Shown piece by piece: positions 24,252-33,012 of a DNA stretch of 64,000 bases. A model generated the notes under the pieces. It was not told the DNA's origin, made no database searches, and saw nothing but the letters and a program-made list of their open reading frames with translations. Within the stretch, counting starts at the first letter, position 1. Each line of letters starts with the position of its first letter. Location of the stretch: contig NZ_CP110644.1 of NCBI RefSeq assembly GCF_026153515.1, positions 5,645,501 to 5,709,500 of the forward strand, given 5' to 3'. Position numbers and translations under genes: made by a program. The DNA is from Pseudomonas sp. KU26590. GTDB taxonomy: Bacteria; Pseudomonadota; Gammaproteobacteria; Pseudomonadales; Pseudomonadaceae.

Positions 24252-26321
24252 TCAATGGGTTTCCGGGAAGGCCTGGAAGGGCGATTCCTTGTCGGTACGC
24301 TCTTTCTTGACCCACGCTTGACGACCGACCTTCAGCGCATAGAACAGAATGCTCAAGACAACGAACAGGAACAGCGTGGTCAGGGTAGCGTTGGTGTAAG
24401 CGTTAAAGATCACGTGCTGCATCTGGTCCATGGTCTTGGCCGGGGCCAGCACCTGACCGGCGTCTGCCGCCGCGCTGTATTTCTTAGCCAGCGCCAGGAA
24501 GCCAATCGCAGGGCTCGGGTCGAACAGCTTGATGAAGCCCGCCGTCACGGTGCAGATCAGCAGCCACGAAGCCGGCAGAATGGTCACCCAGACGTACTGC
24601 TGACGCTTCATTTTGATCAGCACAACCGTCGCCAGCATCAGCGCGATACCCGCGAGCATTTGGTTGGAGATACCGAACAGCGGCCACAAGGTGTTGATCC
24701 CGCCCAGCGGATCGATCACGCCCTGATACAGCAGATACCCCCACAGCGCGACGCAACCACCGGTGCCGATGGCGTTGGCGGTCCAGGACTCGGTGCGTTT
24801 CAGCGCAGGCACGAAACTGCCCAGCAGGTCCTGCAGCATGAAACGGCCGGCACGGGTACCGGCATCGACTGCCGTCAGGATGAACAGCGCTTCAAACAGA
24901 ATCGCGAAGTGGTACCAGAATGCCATGGTGTTCTGACCCGGGAACGCTTGGTGCAGGATCTGCGCGATACCCACTGCCAGCGTCGGTGCGCCGCCGGCAC
25001 GGGCCAGCACGGTATTTTCGCCGATGTCCTTCGCCACAGCGGTCAATTGATCCGGCGTGATGAGGAAGCCCCAGCTGCTGACCATTTGCGCGACCGAAGC
25101 GACGTCCGAGCCGACGATGGCCGCAGGGCTGTTCATCGCGAAGTACACGCCTGGCTCGATGACCGAAGCCGCGACCATGGCCATGATCGCCACGAACGAC
25201 TCCATCAGCATGCCGCCGTAACCGATGTAACGGGCGTTGACTTCGTTATCCAGCAGCTTCGGCGTAGTGCCCGAAGCAATCAGCGCGTGGAAACCGGACA
25301 CCGCGCCACAGGCAATGGTGATGAACAGGAACGGGAACAGGGTGCCTTTCCAGACCGGACCGGTGCCGTCGGTGAACTGGGTCAGCGCAGGCATTTTCAG
25401 CTCAGGCGCAAGAATCAGAATGCCGATCGCCAGCGCGATGATGGTGCCGATCTTCAGGAACGTGGACAGGTAATCGCGAGGCGCCAACACCAGCCAGACC
25501 GGCAGCATGGCCGCGACAAACCCGTAGCCGACCAGCATCCAGGTGATCTGTATGCCAGTGAACGTGAACATCGGCGCCCACTCAGGACTCGCTGCCACAA
25601 GACCACCGACCCAGATTGACAGCAGCAGCAGCACCACGCCCACCACCGAGATCTCGCCAATACGGCCCGGGCGGATGAAGCGCATGTAGATACCCATGAA
25701 CATCGCGATCGGAATCGTCGCCATGACCGTGAACATGCCCCATGGGCTCTCGGCCAGTGCCTTGACGACGATCAGCGCCAGCACCGCGAGGATAATGATC
25801 ATGATCAGGAAACAGCCGAACAACGCGATGGTGCCGGGAATGCGGCCCATTTCTTCGCGGACCATGTCGCCCAGAGAGCGACCGTTACGGCGCGTGGACA
25901 GGAACAGGATCATGAAGTCCTGAACCGCACCCGCCAGCACGACACCGGCGATCAGCCACAGCGTACCGGGCAGATAGCCCATCTGCGCGGCGAGCACCGG
26001 ACCGACCAGCGGGCCAGCACCGGCAATGGCAGCGAAGTGGTGACCGAAGAGAATGTGTTTGTTGGTAGGAACGTAATCGAGCCCATCGTTCTTGAGCACC
26101 GCGGGGGTGGCCCGGGTCGGGTCGAGTTGCATGACTTTGGTTGCGATGAACAGGCTGTAATAGCGATAAGCGACCAGATAAATGGCCACTGCGGCGACCA
26201 CAATCCAGAGTGCGTTGATCGCCTCCCCGCGACGCAATGCAACCACTCCCAGCGCCCAGGCCCCAAGGATCGCAACCATCAGCCAGGGCACGTGGCGCAG
26301 CAGACCATTATTATTCTTCAT
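24252..26321 (-). CDS. cstA: Carbon starvation protein CstA-type (pyruvate/peptide) transporter
   Basis: 689 residues with about 16-18 membrane segments. The N-terminal CstA signature is present: DYVPTNKHILFGHHFAAIAGAGPLVGP, followed by AVQDFMILFLSTRRNGRSLG and GFHALIASGTTPKLL. CstA/BtsT proteins import pyruvate or peptides during carbon limitation. The start at 26321 (MKNNNGLLRH) fits the family. It forms an operon with ybdD downstream. The promoter is in the gap shared with divergent mapZ. Confidence 0.94.
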   Translation of the reverse strand: MKNNNGLLRHVPWLMVAILGAWALGVVALRRGEAINALWIVVAAVAIYLVAYRYYSLFIATKVMQLDPTRATPAVLKNDGLDYVPTNKHILFGHHFAAIAGAGPLVGPVLAAQMGYLPGTLWLIAGVVLAGAVQDFMILFLSTRRNGRSLGDMVREEMGRIPGTIALFGCFLIMIIILAVLALIVVKALAESPWGMFTVMATIPIAMFMGIYMRFIRPGRIGEISVVGVVLLLLSIWVGGLVAASPEWAPMFTFTGIQITWMLVGYGFVAAMLPVWLVLAPRDYLSTFLKIGTIIALAIGILILAPELKMPALTQFTDGTGPVWKGTLFPFLFITIACGAVSGFHALIASGTTPKLLDNEVNARYIGYGGMLMESFVAIMAMVAASVIEPGVYFAMNSPAAIVGSDVASVAQMVSSWGFLITPDQLTAVAKDIGENTVLARAGGAPTLAVGIAQILHQAFPGQNTMAFWYHFAILFEALFILTAVDAGTRAGRFMLQDLLGSFVPALKRTESWTANAIGTGGCVALWGYLLYQGVIDPLGGINTLWPLFGISNQMLAGIALMLATVVLIKMKRQQYVWVTILPASWLLICTVTAGFIKLFDPSPAIGFLALAKKYSAAADAGQVLAPAKTMDQMQHVIFNAYTNATLTTLFLFVVLSILFYALKVGRQAWVKKERTDKESPFQAFPETH

Positions 26322-26473
26322 TTTTTTGTTTCCAACTGAGTGGACTTATTTTTGTTCGGCAAGCGGAGTTTAGCGCCGCCGGAGCGAAAGGCTACCCCCA
26401 CGATGGTCTAGCGCGATATTTGTCCTATAGTCAACGCAGTGGGCGCTTCAGGCGCTGAAGGAGTAGCTGCGTA

Positions 26474-26842
26474 ATGACCGATAACCACAACGAACGTCGT
26501 CGTTTCAAACGCGTTGCATTCGACGCGAAAACCAAACTCAGCCAGAGCGGCCAGACCTGGACGGTTCAGCTGATCGACCTGTCGCTCAAGGGGCTGCTGA
26601 TCGAGAAACCCTCGCCTTGGGAGGGCGATCCCAACAAGCGCTTCATGGTCGACATCGAGTTGCAGGACGGTATTGACGTGGTGATGGAAGTGCAGCTGAC
26701 CCACGATGATCACAATCACCTGGGATTTGTGTGCAAGCACATCGAGCTCGATTCAGTGACGCACCTGCGTCGACTGATCGAACTCAATCTTGCCGATCAC
26801 GATGAACTGGAGCGCGAGCTCGGGGCACTGATACATCTATAG
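26474..26842 (+). CDS. mapZ: PilZ-domain c-di-GMP receptor (MapZ/PA4608-like)
   Basis: 122 residues forming a single PilZ domain. The RxxxR motif is ERRRFKR (residues 7-13) and the DxSxxG motif is LIDLSLKGLLI (about 35-45). PA4608 of P. aeruginosa (MapZ) has the same length, position before radA, and conserved end (HLRRLIELNLxDxxxLEREL). There it binds c-di-GMP and then inhibits the chemotaxis methyltransferase CheR1, affecting flagellar switching. The same role here is inferred. AGGAG precedes ATG 26474. It lies 152 bp from cstA, divergently. Confidence 0.92.
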   Translation: MTDNHNERRRFKRVAFDAKTKLSQSGQTWTVQLIDLSLKGLLIEKPSPWEGDPNKRFMVDIELQDGIDVVMEVQLTHDDHNHLGFVCKHIELDSVTHLRRLIELNLADHDELERELGALIHL

Positions 26843-26853
26843 GCCGTGCCGCG

Positions 26854-28221
26854 TTATTCGAACAACGCGTCCAGCGCTTGATCGAGGCGCGTCACGCCAA
26901 TCACCGTCAAGCCCGGCGGCGACTCTTTCGGGGCGTTGCCTTTGGGCACGATGGCGCGTTTGAAGCCGTGCTTGGCCGCTTCCTTGAGTCGCTCCTGACC
27001 ACTGGGCACGGGCCGTACTTCGCCCGACAAGCCCACTTCGCCGAATACCAGCAAGTCGCCTGGCAGCGCACGGTTGCGCAGGCTGGACATGACGGCGGCC
27101 ATCAGGGCCAGGTCGGAAGCGGTTTCCAGCACTTTCACCCCGCCGACGACGTTGAGAAACACGTCTTGGTCATGGGTGGGGATGCCGCCGTGGCGATGCA
27201 GCACGGCCAGCAGCATGGCCAACCGATTCTGATCCAGCCCCAAGGTGACGCGACGCGGGTTGGACAGATGGCTGTCATCGACCAATGCCTGCACCTCGAC
27301 CAGCATCGGCCGGGTGCCCTCCCATGTAGCCATGACCACGCTACCCGCGACTTCTTCCTGCGCTCGTGTGAGAAAAATCGCCGAAGGGTTCGAGACTTCT
27401 TTCAGGCCCTTGTCGGTCATGCCGAAGACGCCCAGCTCGTTGACGGCACCGAAGCGGTTTTTCACTGCGCGCAGCAAACGCAGGCGGCCGTCGGACTCGC
27501 CCTCGAAATACAACACGGTGTCGACCATGTGCTCCAGCACGCGAGGCCCGGCCAGCGCGCCTTCTTTGGTGACGTGGCCTACCAGAAAGATCGCGGTGCC
27601 GCTCTGCTTGGCGTAGCGCACCAGCAACGCAGCACTCTCTCGGACTTGGGAGACGCCGCCGGGCGCTGACTGCAGCTGTTCGGTAAAGATGGTCTGGATC
27701 GAGTCGATCACCATGACCTTCGGTTGCTCGATGCGCGCCGTGGCAATGATGGTTTCGATGCAGGTCTCGGTCATGACCCGCAGTTTGTCCTGGGGCAAGC
27801 CGAGCCGACGGGCACGCATCGCAACCTGCTGCTGCGACTCTTCGCCGGTGACGTACAGCGCCGGCATGCGCTCGGCGATGGCGCAGAGGGTCTGCAACAG
27901 AATGGTCGACTTACCGATGCCGGGGTCGCCGCCGATCAACACCACCGAGCCATCCACAAGGCCGCCGCCGAGGACGCGGTCAAGTTCAGTGGAGTTGGTG
28001 GAGAAACGCGGGATTTCTTCGACACTGACTTCGGCCAGGGTTTTGATCTGTGCCTGTTGGCCGGTCCAGCCGGAACGACCGCTGGGCGCCGCCGCCGTGC
28101 TGTTGTCGATCACGGTTTCAACGAGGGTGTTCCAGGCGCCGCATTCGCTGCACTGGCCGGCCCATTTGGGAAACGTCGAGCCGCACTCGGTGCAGCCGTA
28201 CATGCGTTTGGCCTTGGCCAT
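26854..28221 (-). CDS. radA: DNA repair protein RadA
   Basis: 455 residues from ATG 28221 (MAKAKRMYGCTECG). Domains in order: N-terminal zinc finger CTECGSTFPKWAGQCSEC (C-x2-C...C-x2-C), RecA-like ATPase with Walker A GGDPGIGKST (about 93-102), the RadA-specific KNRFGAVNELGVFGM, and a C-terminal Lon-protease-like domain. RadA promotes branch migration in recombination. The frame is open 9 codons upstream but the ATG chosen is the conserved one. Convergent with mapZ at 11 bp. Confidence 0.96.
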   Translation of the reverse strand: MAKAKRMYGCTECGSTFPKWAGQCSECGAWNTLVETVIDNSTAAAPSGRSGWTGQQAQIKTLAEVSVEEIPRFSTNSTELDRVLGGGLVDGSVVLIGGDPGIGKSTILLQTLCAIAERMPALYVTGEESQQQVAMRARRLGLPQDKLRVMTETCIETIIATARIEQPKVMVIDSIQTIFTEQLQSAPGGVSQVRESAALLVRYAKQSGTAIFLVGHVTKEGALAGPRVLEHMVDTVLYFEGESDGRLRLLRAVKNRFGAVNELGVFGMTDKGLKEVSNPSAIFLTRAQEEVAGSVVMATWEGTRPMLVEVQALVDDSHLSNPRRVTLGLDQNRLAMLLAVLHRHGGIPTHDQDVFLNVVGGVKVLETASDLALMAAVMSSLRNRALPGDLLVFGEVGLSGEVRPVPSGQERLKEAAKHGFKRAIVPKGNAPKESPPGLTVIGVTRLDQALDALFE

Positions 28222-28420
28222 GACACCCCCGATGTAAAAAGGGGGCAATCATACCCGATGCGTCAAACTGTCGGGCGCAACGCTAGCGGGCATGCATGCT
28301 TTTGGAGGATTAAATAAAACTTACCGGGACGTACCCGGTCGATTGCATGGATTAACCGAGATGCAGCTAGCTGACTTACACTGCACTTACCACTGTCATC
28401 TGTAACAAAGGAATACACCC

Positions 28421-28870
28421 ATGAGCGTACTAAGCGAGTTCAAAGCCTTTGCCGTAAAAGGAAACGTCGTCGACATGGCCGTCGGTATCATCATCGGCGC
28501 GGCATTCGGCAAGATCGTTTCGTCGTTCGTCGGCGATGTAGTCATGCCGCCCCTGGGGTTGCTGATCGGCGGCGTGGACTTCAGTGATCTGGCAGTAACG
28601 CTGCGCCCCGCAGAAGGAACCGCCCCTGCAGTGTTGCTGGCCTACGGCAAATTCATTCAAACGGTAATCGACTTCATCATCGTGGCATTCGCCATCTTCA
28701 TGGGCGTCAAGGCGATCAACCGCCTGAAACGCGAAGAGGCCAAGGCACCGACCCTGCCGCCAACGCCGACCAAGGAAGAGCTGCTGCTGGGCGAAATCCG
28801 CGATCTGCTGAAAGAGCAGAACAACAAGCCAGCTGCGCCACTGCCGGTGACGCCTGACCGGTTCGTTTAA
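28421..28870 (+). CDS. mscL: Large-conductance mechanosensitive channel
   Basis: 149 residues. [44 protein letters not shown] is the canonical amphipathic N-helix plus TM1, and [20 protein letters not shown] is TM2. The cytoplasmic helix ends [17 protein letters not shown]. MscL opens under membrane tension during hypo-osmotic shock. The loop is slightly longer than in E. coli (136 aa). AAAGGA precedes ATG 28421. Position between radA and fpr matches P. aeruginosa PA4614. Confidence 0.97.
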   Translation: MSVLSEFKAFAVKGNVVDMAVGIIIGAAFGKIVSSFVGDVVMPPLGLLIGGVDFSDLAVTLRPAEGTAPAVLLAYGKFIQTVIDFIIVAFAIFMGVKAINRLKREEAKAPTLPPTPTKEELLLGEIRDLLKEQNNKPAAPLPVTPDRFV

Positions 28871-28916
28871 GGACACTGACGGTAGCAGCGGCCACAACTT
28901 TGCCGCCAGAGACATG

Positions 28917-29006
28917 GGTAGGAGCGAGCTTGACCGCGAACAAAGTGTGTCAGACGAGGCAGAAATCACTGACAGATCGCATTCGCGGGCAAGCGCGCTC
29001 CTACAG
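28917..29006. repeat. Inverted REP pair (BIME)
   Basis: A diverged left REP (GGTAGGAGCGAGCTTGACCG) faces a consensus right REP ending CGCGCTCCTACA. It separates the convergent mscL and fpr genes. Confidence 0.8.
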
Positions 29007-29036
29007 TGATTTTGCGGTGTCTTCAGCGGGACCGAC

Positions 29037-29813
29037 CTACCAGTAATTCTCCACCGCAATCTGACCCGGCTTGCGCGTCAGCGCCAGGCGCATGTCGCGG
29101 GTCTTCAGCACTGCACGGGTGTCTTCGATCATCTGCGGGTTGCCGCAGATCATCACCCTTGAGTGCTCGGGCGTCAGCGCAACGCCGGCCGCCTTCTCCA
29201 GCTCACCGTTCTCGATCAGCGTAGTAATTCTTCCGTTGAGTGCACCGGGATGCGGTTCCCGCGTCACCGTGGCGATGAACGTGAACTTGTGCGCGTACTC
29301 GGCCAGGTACTCGCGCTGGGTCAGCTCGGCAATGAGCTGCTGGTACGCCAGTTCCCGGGACTCGCGGACGCTGTACACCAGGATGATGCGCTCGAATTTT
29401 TCCCAGACCTCGAAGTCCTGCAAGATCGACAGGAACGGCGCTACGCCGGTGCCTGTGGAAAACATCCAGAGGTCGCGACCATCAGTGAAGCGATCAAGGG
29501 TCAGGTAACCCACCGCCTGTTTTTCCACCATCAGCGTGTCGCCCTGACGAAGCCGGCTCAGCTCGCTGGTAAATTCGCCGTCGGGCACCACGATGGAGAA
29601 AAATTCGAGAAATTCATCGAAGGGCGAGGACACCACCGAGTACGCCCGCCACACCGTCGTGCCGTCGGGTTTGGTCACGCCCAGACGTGCAAATTGTCCC
29701 GCCGTGAAGCGGAAACCGGGATCGCGGGTGGTGCGAAAGGTAAAGAGACTGGGAGTCAGCGGGGTAACGTCCAGCAGCGTTTGCCGGGTGAATTTTTCTG
29801 CACTGGCAGTCAT
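29037..29813 (-). CDS. fpr: Ferredoxin/flavodoxin-NADP+ reductase
   Basis: 258 residues from ATG 29813 (MTASAEKFTRQTLLDVTPLTPSL). FAD-binding RAYSVVSSP (RxYS type, about 50) and the NADPH-binding GTGVAPFLSIL (about 111) and VMICGNPQMIED (about 222) are seen; the C-terminal VENYW is the bacterial class I Fpr ending in an aromatic residue. It supplies reduced ferredoxin or flavodoxin for Fe-S repair and redox stress defence. A longer in-frame extension upstream has no similarity. No divergent LysR-type finR is found next to it in this window. Confidence 0.94.
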   Translation of the reverse strand: MTASAEKFTRQTLLDVTPLTPSLFTFRTTRDPGFRFTAGQFARLGVTKPDGTTVWRAYSVVSSPFDEFLEFFSIVVPDGEFTSELSRLRQGDTLMVEKQAVGYLTLDRFTDGRDLWMFSTGTGVAPFLSILQDFEVWEKFERIILVYSVRESRELAYQQLIAELTQREYLAEYAHKFTFIATVTREPHPGALNGRITTLIENGELEKAAGVALTPEHSRVMICGNPQMIEDTRAVLKTRDMRLALTRKPGQIAVENYW

Positions 29814-30132
29814 GGGGCGCTCCTGGCTCCTGTCTCGTGAAAAAGGGTGAACAGTGTCCCGCAAACCCGGCGCGATAAACACCGTCGGTTTGTAGTGATA
29901 TCCGCGACGGACCGCGCGATTTTTAGAGTATTTCGCTATCGGCGTTATCGCGAACTGGTTGGCCTCGAGACATGATTTCTCTCTAACCAATTGATTTTAA
30001 TAACCTTTAGGAATCATGACGGCGGCTCATCAGGTGTTGCTCGGGCGCGCCCCCGATCCACACTCCCTTTGAGGCCGTGATTGTTTCCTAGACTTCGATC
30101 AGGACGATCAAAACTAGGCAAGGAGGCACGCT

Positions 30133-30381
30133 GTGAAAATCCGGAGGCTGGGAGACAAGTGCACAACGAGCGAGGAGAACCTGACCTACAAGGGCCTGAC
30201 GATGAGAGAGGTGGAGGTATTGAAGTGGTCTGCTACGGGCAAGACAGCGGCAGAAGTCGCGTTGATCCTTGATGTCACTGCGCGCACCGTTAATTTCCAC
30301 GTCGGCAAGGCCATCCAGAAGATCGGCGCCTGCAACAAGATGTCGGCGGTGGTCCAGGCGACGAAAGACGGTGTGATTTAG
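30133..30381 (+). CDS. Short LuxR-type HTH protein
   Basis: 82 residues starting at GTG 30133, with AAGGAGG ideally placed 6 nt upstream. Residues about 20-78 are a complete LuxR/GerE helix-turn-helix: LTMREVEVLKWSATGKTAAEVALILDVTARTVNFHVGKAIQKIGACNKMSAVVQA. There is no autoinducer-binding or receiver domain, and no open frame upstream to supply one. It may be a free-standing DNA-binding regulator or the surviving end of a LuxR solo. The strong start supports a real small gene. Confidence 0.8.
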   Translation: MKIRRLGDKCTTSEENLTYKGLTMREVEVLKWSATGKTAAEVALILDVTARTVNFHVGKAIQKIGACNKMSAVVQATKDGVI

Positions 30382-30540
30382 GCGCAAGACGAAGCTGGGG
30401 CGAAGCCAAGACGAAAAGCCCGGTGCGGGCGGGCAGAAAACACGTAAAATCTCCGGCTTCGCGAACCTGGACATGCCGGCGCTGGTGCAACTTGCGCCAA
30501 CACGCCGATCGCGCCATCAACGACTGGAACTGCTCTGCCC

Positions 30541-31665
30541 ATGCCCCTGCTTACCACCCCGTTTGCCCAGCTCGACCTGATCCGCCAGCCGGAACAATCG
30601 GATGAGCCCTTGCAGGCCTTCGATGCCGCCGACGAATACCTGCTTCACCACGTCGCTGAGCAGGGCGTGACGCTACAAACGCGGGTGCTGGTGCTCAATG
30701 ACAGTTTCGGCGCACTGGCGGCGAGTCTCGCGCCCCACGCCACGGTGGTCAGCAGCACAGATTCGTATCTCGGCGCTCAGGCGCTGGAAAAGAACCTGGT
30801 GCGCAACGGCCTGACCTATGACGCCGTGCCGGTGATCCCCGCCAGTGCACCGTTGAACGGCCCCTTTGACTGGGTGCTGATTCGCGTGCCGAAGACCCTC
30901 GCCTTGCTGGAAGAACAACTGATTCGTTTGCAGGGCCAACTGGCACCGAACGCCAAAGTCGTCGCTGCCGGCATGATCAAGCACCTGCCGCGCTCGGCTG
31001 GCGAGCTGATGGAAGAGTACATCGGCCCGGTGCAGGCATCGCTTGCGGTGAAGAAGGCCCGACTGCTGCTGTGCACCCCTGAAGCCAAAACCGTCCAGCC
31101 CTCGCCCTACCCCACCCGTTACACCCTGGACGAGCCGAAAGTCGAGTTGATCAACCACGCCAACGTGTTCTGCCGTGACGGTCTGGACATCGGCACGCGG
31201 GCTTTCCTGCCGTATCTGCCCAAGGGCCTGGGCTCGGCGCGGGTCGCCGATCTGGGTTGCGGCAATGGTGTGCTCGCCATCGCCAGCGCGCTGGACAACC
31301 CCGACGCGCATTACACGCTGGTGGACGAGTCGTTCATGGCGGTGCAGTCGGCGCAGGAGAACTGGAGACTGGCCCTCGGCGAGCGCCCGGCACTGATACA
31401 CGCCGGGGACGGGCTGGCGGCGCAGGAACCCGATTCGCTGGACGTCGTCCTTTGCAATCCGCCGTTTCACCAGCAACAAGTGGTCGGCGATTTCCTCGCC
31501 TGGCGGATGTTCCAGCAGGCGCGCTCGGCGCTGGTAACCGGCGGCGCGATGTACATCGTCGGCAACCGGCATCTGGGCTATCACAGCAAGCTGGCGCGGT
31601 TGTTCCGGGGCGTGGAACAAGTGGCGGCGACGCCGAAGTTCGTGGTCCTTAAAGCCCGCAAATAG
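30541..31665 (+). CDS. rlmG: 23S rRNA (guanine-N2)-methyltransferase RlmG
   Basis: 374 residues. N-terminal domain without cofactor site, then a C-terminal class I SAM methyltransferase: VADLGCGNGVLAIASAL (about residues 234-250) and the catalytic NPPFHQQ (about 307-313), typical of N2-guanine methylation. RlmG modifies G1835 of 23S rRNA. The order fpr...rlmG is as in P. aeruginosa (PA4615, PA4617). Followed by a terminator. Confidence 0.93.
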   Translation: MPLLTTPFAQLDLIRQPEQSDEPLQAFDAADEYLLHHVAEQGVTLQTRVLVLNDSFGALAASLAPHATVVSSTDSYLGAQALEKNLVRNGLTYDAVPVIPASAPLNGPFDWVLIRVPKTLALLEEQLIRLQGQLAPNAKVVAAGMIKHLPRSAGELMEEYIGPVQASLAVKKARLLLCTPEAKTVQPSPYPTRYTLDEPKVELINHANVFCRDGLDIGTRAFLPYLPKGLGSARVADLGCGNGVLAIASALDNPDAHYTLVDESFMAVQSAQENWRLALGERPALIHAGDGLAAQEPDSLDVVLCNPPFHQQQVVGDFLAWRMFQQARSALVTGGAMYIVGNRHLGYHSKLARLFRGVEQVAATPKFVVLKARK

Positions 31666-31706
31666 CGCTCGTCGCGCTCTCCGTGCGGCCTCCATAGGTG
31701 AGGCTC

Positions 31707-31734
31707 AAAAAAACCCGCCGAAGCGGGTTTTTTA
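31707..31734. terminator. Bidirectional rho-independent terminator
   Basis: AAACCCGC-CGAA-GCGGGTTT flanked by A and T runs, between the convergent rlmG and the DUF2474 gene. Confidence 0.9.
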
Positions 31735-31749
31735 TCGAGTCAAAAACAC

Positions 31750-31944
31750 TCAGTGCGACTTCATACCTGCCGCAGTCATGAACATGCGCAGCAGCATGGC
31801 GACCACAAACAACGCCAGCACGCTGCCGGTCCAGATGATCAACAGCCAGCCGATGCGCTGCCAAAGGGGCTTGCCTTGAGCGGGATCCACCTCTCGCTGT
31901 GGCTTGGGAGGAGCCTCGTACCGAACAGATTCTTTAACCGACAT
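31750..31944 (-). CDS. DUF2474 small membrane protein, cytochrome bd accessory
   Basis: 64 residues with one membrane helix (WLLIIWTGSVLALFVVAMLLRMFM, about residues 33-56) preceded by a proline-rich soluble N-terminus. DUF2474 proteins are encoded after cioB/cydB in proteobacteria and are likely small subunits of the oxidase, comparable to CydX. It lies 57 bp after cioB on the same strand, with a hairpin between. Confidence 0.88.
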   Translation of the reverse strand: MSVKESVRYEAPPKPQREVDPAQGKPLWQRIGWLLIIWTGSVLALFVVAMLLRMFMTAAGMKSH

Positions 31945-31969
31945 CGCTAAACCCTCTTATCGCGCAGTC

Positions 31970-31994
31970 AGGCCCCGACGATAAATCGGGGCCT
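31970..31994 (-). other. Intra-operon hairpin between cioB and DUF2474 gene
   Basis: AGGCCCCGA and TCGGGGCCT form a perfect 9-bp stem over a 7-nt loop. On the minus strand, the operon strand, no T-run follows, so it is more likely an mRNA processing or stability hairpin than a full terminator. Confidence 0.55.
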
Positions 31995-32001
31995 CTTTCT
32001 G

Positions 32002-33009
32002 CTAGTGATAGCCGTGTTCGTGGGTGACTTTTCCGCGGAATACGTAGTAGCTCCAGAACGTGTAACCCAGGATCAGCGGAATGATGAACAGCGTACCGAT
32101 CAGCATGAAACCCTGACTCTGTGGCGGCGAGGCAGCGGCCCAGATGGACACTGTTGGCGGGATGATGTTCGGCCACAGGCTGATGCCCAGACCGCTGTAG
32201 CCGAGGAAGATCAGCACCAGCGTCAACAGGAACGGCGCGTAGTTGGCGTTGCGCGCCACCGCTTTGAACAGACCGTACATCGTCAGCATGACCAGTGCCG
32301 GCACCGGCATGAACCACAGCAGGTTTGGCAGGCTGAACCAACGATCGGCGATGGCCTGATGGGCCAGTGGCGTCCACAGACTGACGATTGCCATGACGAC
32401 CAATGTCGCGAGCGCCAAGGGGCGTGCCAGATCATGCATGGCTTTCTGCAACGGCCCTTCGGTCTTCATGATCAGCCAGGTGCAACCGAGCAAGGCGTAC
32501 GCCACGATCAGCGCCAGACCGCAGAAGACCGAGAACGGCGTCAGCCAGTCCAGCCCACCGCCGGCATAGGCACGGTCGACCACGGGAATGCCGTCGATGT
32601 ACGCGCCCAGTGCCACGCCCTGGAAGAACGTCGCCACCAGCGAACCGCCGATGAACGCCTTGTCCCACAGGTGGCGCTTGAGATCAGTGGCCTTGAAGCG
32701 AAACTCGAAGGCCACGCCGCGAAAGATCAGCCCGAACAGCATGAAGATCAACGGCAGGTACAGCGCTTCAAGCACAACCGAGTAGGCCAGCGGGAAGGCG
32801 CCGAACAAGCCGGCCCCGCCCAGCACCAGCCAGGTCTCGTTGCCATCCCAGACCGGCGCGACGGTGTTCATCATCACGTCGCGGTCGGTCTTGTCCTTCA
32901 TGAACGGGAACAGTATCCCGATGCCCAGATCGAAGCCGTCCATGATGACGTACATCATGACGCCGAAGATGATGATCACGGCCCAGATCAGTGGAAGATC
33001 GATATCCAT
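32002..33009 (-). CDS. cioB: Cyanide-insensitive cytochrome bd oxidase subunit II
   Basis: 335 residues, about 8 membrane helices. Opening DLPLIWAVIIIFGVMMYVIMDGFDLGIGILFPF and AWDGNETWLV-like VWDGNETWLVLGG are hallmarks of CydB/CioB. It pairs with subunit I as the quinol oxidase of the inner membrane. It starts 3 bp after the cioA stop, so the two are translationally linked. The short subunit (335 aa rather than about 379 in E. coli CydB) is normal for CioB. Confidence 0.95.
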   Translation of the reverse strand: MDIDLPLIWAVIIIFGVMMYVIMDGFDLGIGILFPFMKDKTDRDVMMNTVAPVWDGNETWLVLGGAGLFGAFPLAYSVVLEALYLPLIFMLFGLIFRGVAFEFRFKATDLKRHLWDKAFIGGSLVATFFQGVALGAYIDGIPVVDRAYAGGGLDWLTPFSVFCGLALIVAYALLGCTWLIMKTEGPLQKAMHDLARPLALATLVVMAIVSLWTPLAHQAIADRWFSLPNLLWFMPVPALVMLTMYGLFKAVARNANYAPFLLTLVLIFLGYSGLGISLWPNIIPPTVSIWAAASPPQSQGFMLIGTLFIIPLILGYTFWSYYVFRGKVTHEHGYH

Positions 33010-33012
33010 GGC

